From contig CP051233.1 in the NCBI GenBank assembly GCA_017792425.1, forward strand, positions 2,536,319 to 2,600,318: 64,000 nt of DNA, read 5' to 3'. Positions 60,101-64,000 of this stretch are shown here, piece by piece. Every line of letters starts with the position of its first letter. The stretch's first letter is position 1. Under the pieces are notes generated by a model. That model was not told where the DNA came from, made no database searches, and saw only the letters and a program-made list of their open reading frames with translations. The position numbers and the translations under genes were made by a program. This DNA is from Thalassovita sp. (GTDB taxonomy: Bacteria; Pseudomonadota; Alphaproteobacteria; Rhodobacterales; Rhodobacteraceae).

Positions 60101-62035
60101 TCATTCTTCGTCCTCCAGCCGGATCAGCGCCGCGCCGGCCTCGACCTGCGACCCGGCGGCGGCCAGAACCTCTGCCACCACGCCATCGCGCGCGGCCAGC
60201 AGCGAATGCTCCATCTTCATCGCCTCCAGGATGGCCAGACGATCACCCGCCGCCACCTGTTGCCCGGCCTTGGCAAAGACCGCCTTCACCAGCCCCGGCA
60301 TCGGTGCTTCGATCAGGTTGCCGTCACCGGCCGCGCTGGTGGCGCGGTCCAGCGGGTCCACCACGCGGAAGGACAGGCCATAATCGGCATACACGGTGAT
60401 CGTGTCGCCCTTGCGCGTCCAATGCGCCGCGCGGTCGCCATCGAAGGTCCAGCCATTGCGCCAGACAGCTTCGACAATCAGCCCGTCCACCTCCACCAGC
60501 GCCGCGTTGTTGCCGCGCAGCATGACGCCAACGTCTCGGGGTTCTCCGCCATCGTCCAGCGTCACCCCGCGCCAGCTGCGCCCCCACAGGGCAAAGCCGC
60601 GATCCCAGTCCGGCGCGCCCATCAGGTCCAGCGCCGCCATTGCCGCCTGCGCCACCACTTGCGGGCGGGGCTGGATGTCCCGCACCAGATCATCCAGGTC
60701 GCGCCCGATCAGGCCGGTGTCCACCTCGCCGCTGGCAAACCCCTCGTGCGCGCAAAGCGCCCCCAGGAAGGCCAGGTTCGTCACCGTGCCCGCAACCTGA
60801 GTACCTGCCAACGCCTGCGCCATCTGCTTCAACGCGACGGCGCGGGTCGGCCCGTGGGTGATCACCTTGGCGATCATCGGGTCATAGAACGGGCTGATCG
60901 TATCGCCCGTGCGCACGCCGCTGTCCGCCCGGCACCCGTCCGGGAAGGCCAGGTGCGCCAGCGTGCCGGTGGCGGGCAGGAATCCCTTCGGCACGTCCTC
61001 GGCATAAAGGCGGGATTCAAAGGCGTGGCCGGTGATGGTCAGCTCGTCCTGCGCCTTGGGCAGCCCCTCTCCGGCAGCCACGCGCAATTGCCATTCCACC
61101 AGGTCCACGCCGGTGATCGCCTCGGTCACCGGGTGCTCTACCTGCAGGCGGGTGTTCATTTCCATGAACCAGAAGCCCTCGGGGTTCAGGCCCCGCGACC
61201 CGTCCACGATGAACTCGATCGTGCCTGCGCCCTTGTAGCCGATGGCCTCGGCAGCACGCACGGCAGCGCGCCCCATCGCCTCGCGCATTTCCTCGGTCAT
61301 GCCGGGGGCCGGGGCTTCCTCGATCACCTTCTGGTGGCGGCGCTGAAGCGAGCAGTCGCGTTCGAACAGGTGCACGGCCTTTTCGCCATCCCCGAACACC
61401 TGCACCTCGATATGGCGGGGCTGCTGAATGTATTTTTCGATCAGCACGTCGGGGTTGCCAAAAGCGGTTCGCGCCTCGCCCTGGGCGCTGGCCAGCGCAT
61501 CGGCGAAATCCTTGGGGCGCTCGACCAGGCGCATCCCCTTGCCACCGCCGCCTGCCACGGCCTTGATCAGCACCGGATAGCCGATCGCGTCAGCGGCGCC
61601 CGACAGGTGTTCGGGATCCTGGTTCGACCCGTGATAGCCGGGCACGACGGGCACGCCCGCCTCTTCCATCAGGGCCTTGGCGGCGTCCTTCAGGCCCATC
61701 TTGCGGATCGCATCGGCAGAGGGGCCGATGAACACCAGCCCGGCGGCCTCGACCGCGTCCACGAAACCGGGGTTTTCCGACAGGAAACCATAGCCCGGGT
61801 GGATCGCCTGCGCGCCGGTATCCAGTGCGGCCTGGATGATGCGGTCGCCCTTCAGGTAGCTGTCCGCCGGGGCGGAGCCACCGATATGCACGGCCTCGTC
61901 CGCTATGGCCACATGGGCGGCGCTTGCGTCGGCGTCAGAATAGACGGCCACCACCTTTACCCCCATGGCGCGCGCGGTGCGGGCCACGCGGCAGGCGATT
62001 TCCCCCCGGTTGGCGATCAGGATCTTGTCAAACAT
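60101..62035 (-). CDS. mccA: Methylcrotonyl-CoA carboxylase biotin-containing (alpha) subunit
   Basis: MccA carboxylates its own biotin with ATP and bicarbonate, then hands CO2 to MccB, converting 3-methylcrotonyl-CoA to 3-methylglutaconyl-CoA. The 644-residue protein has the biotin carboxylase domain (KILIANRGEIACRVARTAR at the start, GGGGKGMRLV near residue 163, FMEMNTRLQVEHPVTE) and a C-terminal biotin carrier domain with the acceptor Lys in LEAMKMEHSLLA near residue 610. BirA, encoded in the window, is the likely biotinylating enzyme. It is flanked by repeats on both sides. Confidence 0.95.
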   Translation of the reverse strand: MFDKILIANRGEIACRVARTARAMGVKVVAVYSDADASAAHVAIADEAVHIGGSAPADSYLKGDRIIQAALDTGAQAIHPGYGFLSENPGFVDAVEAAGLVFIGPSADAIRKMGLKDAAKALMEEAGVPVVPGYHGSNQDPEHLSGAADAIGYPVLIKAVAGGGGKGMRLVERPKDFADALASAQGEARTAFGNPDVLIEKYIQQPRHIEVQVFGDGEKAVHLFERDCSLQRRHQKVIEEAPAPGMTEEMREAMGRAAVRAAEAIGYKGAGTIEFIVDGSRGLNPEGFWFMEMNTRLQVEHPVTEAITGVDLVEWQLRVAAGEGLPKAQDELTITGHAFESRLYAEDVPKGFLPATGTLAHLAFPDGCRADSGVRTGDTISPFYDPMIAKVITHGPTRAVALKQMAQALAGTQVAGTVTNLAFLGALCAHEGFASGEVDTGLIGRDLDDLVRDIQPRPQVVAQAAMAALDLMGAPDWDRGFALWGRSWRGVTLDDGGEPRDVGVMLRGNNAALVEVDGLIVEAVWRNGWTFDGDRAAHWTRKGDTITVYADYGLSFRVVDPLDRATSAAGDGNLIEAPMPGLVKAVFAKAGQQVAAGDRLAILEAMKMEHSLLAARDGVVAEVLAAAGSQVEAGAALIRLEDEE

Positions 62036-62059
62036 CTGTCTGGTCCTTTCCTTGCGGGG

Positions 62060-62081
62060 AAAACCGGGGGCCAGCCCCCGG
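62060..62081 (-). terminator. Hairpin after mccB, terminator-like
   Basis: On the minus strand CCGGGGGC-TG-GCCCCCGG forms an 8-base-pair GC stem followed by TTTT, between mccB and mccA. It could reduce transcription past mccB or stabilise the upstream mRNA. Because mccA and mccB act together, complete termination is unlikely. It adjoins repeat copy 3. Confidence 0.6.
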
Positions 62082-62085
62082 ACCC

Positions 62086-62110
62086 CCGGAGTATTTTCGG
62101 CAAGATGAAA
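62086..62110 (-). repeat. Dispersed intergenic repeat, copy 3
   Basis: On the minus strand TTTCATCTTGCCGAAAATAC followed by TCCGG, 10 bases after the mccB stop. It shares the first 22 bases with copy 2, then runs into a GC-rich stretch and the hairpin at 62060-62081. Orientation relative to the upstream gene matches copies 1 and 2. Confidence 0.7.
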
Positions 62111-62119
62111 GCGCCGGGG

Positions 62120-63724
62120 TTACATGCGGAACACGCCAAAGCGCGTCGGTTCGATGGGGGCGTTCAACGTGGCGCTGAGCGACAGCGCCAGCACGTCGCG
62201 TGTCTTGCGCGGGTCGATCACCCCGTCATCCCACAGCCGTGCCGAAGCGTAGAGCGGGTGGCTTTGTTCCTCGAACATCTCGATGGTGGGGCGCTTGAAC
62301 TCGGCCTCTTCCTCGGCCGACCAACTGCCCCCGGACCGTTCGATCCCGTCGCGTTTCACGGTGGCCAGGACGCCCGCAGCCTGTTCGCCGCCCATGACGG
62401 AGATGCGGGAATTCGGCCAGGTCCACAGGAAGCGCGGGGAATAGGCCCGTCCGGCCATGCCGTAGTTGCCCGCCCCGAACGATCCGCCCACCAGCATGGT
62501 GATCTTCGGCACATTGGTGGTGGCCACCGCCGTCACCATCTTGGCACCATGCCGCGCGATGCCCTCGTTTTCGTATTTGCGTCCAACCATGAAGCCGGTG
62601 ATATTCTGCAAAAATACCAGCGGGATATTGCGCTGGCTGCACAGTTCCACGAAATGCGCGCCCTTCTGCGCGGCCTCGGAAAACAGCACGCCGTTGTTGG
62701 CGACGATGCCCACAGGACAGCCCTTTACATGCGCGAAGCCGGTGACCAGCGTTTCGCCGAAGCGGGGTTTGAACTCGTCAAAGCGGCTGCCATCGACGGT
62801 GCGGGCGATCACTTCGCGGATGTCATAGGGGGTGCGCAGGTCCGCCGGAACCACGCCCAGGATTTCCTCCGGGTCATAGGCGGGTTCTTCGCTGGATTGC
62901 CATTGCACGGTGGAGGGCTTGGCGCGGTTCAGGTGGCTGACCGCGCGGCGGGCCAGCGCCAGCGCGTGGGCGTCATCCTCGGCCAGGTAGTCGGCCACGC
63001 CGGACAGGCGCGTATGCACATCGCCGCCACCCAGATCCTCGGCACTGACAACCTCTCCGGTTGCGGCCTTGACCAGCGGCGGGCCGGCCAGGAAGATCGT
63101 GCCCTGCTCCTTGACGATGATCGTCACGTCCGACATCGCGGGCACATAGGCGCCGCCCGCGGTGCACGATCCCATCACCACGGCGACCTGCGGGATACCC
63201 TTGGCGGACATGCGCGCCTGGTTGAAGAAGATGCGGCCAAAGTGATCCCGGTCCGGGAACACCTCGTCCTGGTTGGGCAGGTTCGCACCGCCCGAATCCA
63301 CCAGGTAGATGCAGGGCAGATGGTTCTGTTCGGCGATTTCCTGCGCGCGCAGGTGTTTCTTGACCGTCATCGGGTAATAGGTGCCGCCCTTCACGGTGGC
63401 GTCGTTGCACACGATCATGCATTCGATCCCGTGCACCCGACCGATCCCGGTGACCACGCCCGCGCTGGGGGCATCGCCGCCGTACATGCCATGCGCCGCC
63501 GTGGCCCCGATTTCCAGAAAGGGCGAATCCGCGTCCAGCAGGTTCGCGATCCGGCGGCGCGGCAACATCTTGCCGCGCTCCTCGTGCCGCTTGCGGGCGC
63601 GTTCACCGCCCCCCAGACGGGCAGCCTCGGCGGCCTCGCGGATCACTTCCAGCGCCTCAAGGTGCCCCTTGCGGTTGGTCTGGAAGGTTTCCGAGGACGG
63701 AATGGCCTGAGAGTTCAGTTTCAT
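62120..63724 (-). CDS. mccB: Methylcrotonyl-CoA carboxylase carboxyltransferase (beta) subunit
   Basis: MccB transfers the carboxyl from biotin to 3-methylcrotonyl-CoA. The 534-residue protein has the carboxyltransferase pair of crotonase-like domains, with PCIYLVDSGGANLPNQDEVF, GSCTAGGAYVPAMSD and the second-domain GGSFGAGNYGMAGRAYSPRF. The GGANLPNQ and GAGNYGM wording is typical of MCC rather than propionyl-CoA carboxylase. Its ATG overlaps the preceding acyl-CoA synthetase stop by 4 bases. Confidence 0.95.
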   Translation of the reverse strand: MKLNSQAIPSSETFQTNRKGHLEALEVIREAAEAARLGGGERARKRHEERGKMLPRRRIANLLDADSPFLEIGATAAHGMYGGDAPSAGVVTGIGRVHGIECMIVCNDATVKGGTYYPMTVKKHLRAQEIAEQNHLPCIYLVDSGGANLPNQDEVFPDRDHFGRIFFNQARMSAKGIPQVAVVMGSCTAGGAYVPAMSDVTIIVKEQGTIFLAGPPLVKAATGEVVSAEDLGGGDVHTRLSGVADYLAEDDAHALALARRAVSHLNRAKPSTVQWQSSEEPAYDPEEILGVVPADLRTPYDIREVIARTVDGSRFDEFKPRFGETLVTGFAHVKGCPVGIVANNGVLFSEAAQKGAHFVELCSQRNIPLVFLQNITGFMVGRKYENEGIARHGAKMVTAVATTNVPKITMLVGGSFGAGNYGMAGRAYSPRFLWTWPNSRISVMGGEQAAGVLATVKRDGIERSGGSWSAEEEAEFKRPTIEMFEEQSHPLYASARLWDDGVIDPRKTRDVLALSLSATLNAPIEPTRFGVFRM

Positions 63725-64000
63725 GTCTGTGCCTCCGTTTCGCGGGTTGCCCGCGCTTTGAGTTCCTTGCGGATCACCTTGCCCGTCACCGTCATCGGCA
63801 GGACGTCCAGGAATCCGATTTCCCTTGGGTATGAATGTTTTGCGACGCGCTCTTTAACAAAAGACTGAAGTTCCGCGGCCAGTTCATCCGACGGCTGCCC
63901 CCCCGGCTTCAACACCACGTAGGCCTTCACGATCTCGGTGCGCAGCGCGTCTGGCTTGCCGACGACACCCACCGTCGCCACCGCCGGGTGGCGCAGCAGG
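63721..64000 (-). CDS. C-terminal part of an acyl-CoA synthetase (AMP-binding), truncated by window edge
   Basis: The last 92 codons of an AMP-forming acyl-CoA synthetase: HPAVATVGVVGKPD, EIVKAYVVLKPGG and the C-terminal catalytic PMTVTGKVIRKEL, where the Lys after Gly (TGK) activates the acid. The frame remains open to the window edge and the start is outside, so the GTG at 63981 is not its true start. It overlaps mccB by 4 bases. In the leucine operon it probably activates isovalerate or a related branched acid; this is inference. Confidence 0.85.
   Translation of the reverse strand, partial: LLRHPAVATVGVVGKPDALRTEIVKAYVVLKPGGQPSDELAAELQSFVKERVAKHSYPREIGFLDVLPMTVTGKVIRKELKARATRETEAQT

Noticed and set aside
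58799..63868. Very long plus-strand open frame (1689 codons) opposite the leucine-degradation operon
   Set aside because: It is antisense to five clear genes (hydratase, HMG-CoA lyase, MccA, MccB and the synthetase) and its product is His/Arg-rich with no domain. Long antisense frames are expected in GC-rich DNA with strong codon bias.

Overview
The window is GC-rich, gene-dense chromosomal DNA from an alphaproteobacterium, most likely a Rhodobacterales member of the Roseobacter group. This rests on gene content and order: a nuoA-N operon interleaved with small Rhodobacterales-type genes (DUF5333-like, DUF5337-like, two small lipoproteins, a carboxymuconolactone-decarboxylase-like protein), a long NuoE with a C-terminal extension, nuoN followed by birA-coaX-rnj, the order alr-mlaE-mlaF-pqiA-like-radA-cvpA-purF, and Hint and RTX proteins. 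The assignment is inference; no rRNA or tRNA gene is visible.

Layout. 1-4397: a tightly packed cluster with the tail of a glycosyltransferase, a sulfotransferase, a sulfotransferase-like/glycosyltransferase fusion and another glycosyltransferase. 4486-7318: an alpha/beta-hydrolase-like protein without its nucleophile, then pyrC and pyrE. 7498-16127: dnaB, a decayed gene, alr, an Mla-type lipid ABC transporter with a PqiA-like protein, radA, cvpA, purF. 16346-20830: small unknowns, an SDR, and surE-pcm-nlpD-like. 20886-25511 (minus strand): tatABC with an ATPase, an orphan ABC ATPase and an atypical SDR. 25671-28303: a Hint-domain protein convergent with an RTX protein. 28477-35291: UspA, PrfC, an esterase, a conserved zinc-ribbon-like unknown, and two tandem related glycosyltransferases. 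35445-40152: a DEAD-box helicase convergent with birA-coaX-rnj. 40227-58030 (minus strand): the whole complex I operon, carrying a sulfotransferase gene between nuoC and nuoD. 58390-64000 (minus strand): a leucine/isovalerate degradation operon (acyl-CoA synthetase, MccB, MccA, HMG-CoA lyase, methylglutaconyl-CoA hydratase).

How the genes work together. Most genes are housekeeping: pyrimidine and purine synthesis, replication and repair, peptidoglycan precursors, protein export, respiration. The accessory signal is a scattered set of surface-glycan-type enzymes: five PF13704-like glycosyltransferases in two loci, two sulfotransferases, one sulfotransferase-like fusion domain and one hydrolase-fold pseudoenzyme. 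The most unusual arrangement is the sulfotransferase inside the respiratory nuo operon, overlapping the nuoC stop codon. A short dispersed repeat occurs four times between genes, and three terminator hairpins share a CCATTGG apex.

Limits: all identifications come from reading motifs and family resemblance. No search was run; starts are chosen by overlap, ribosome-binding site and family length.
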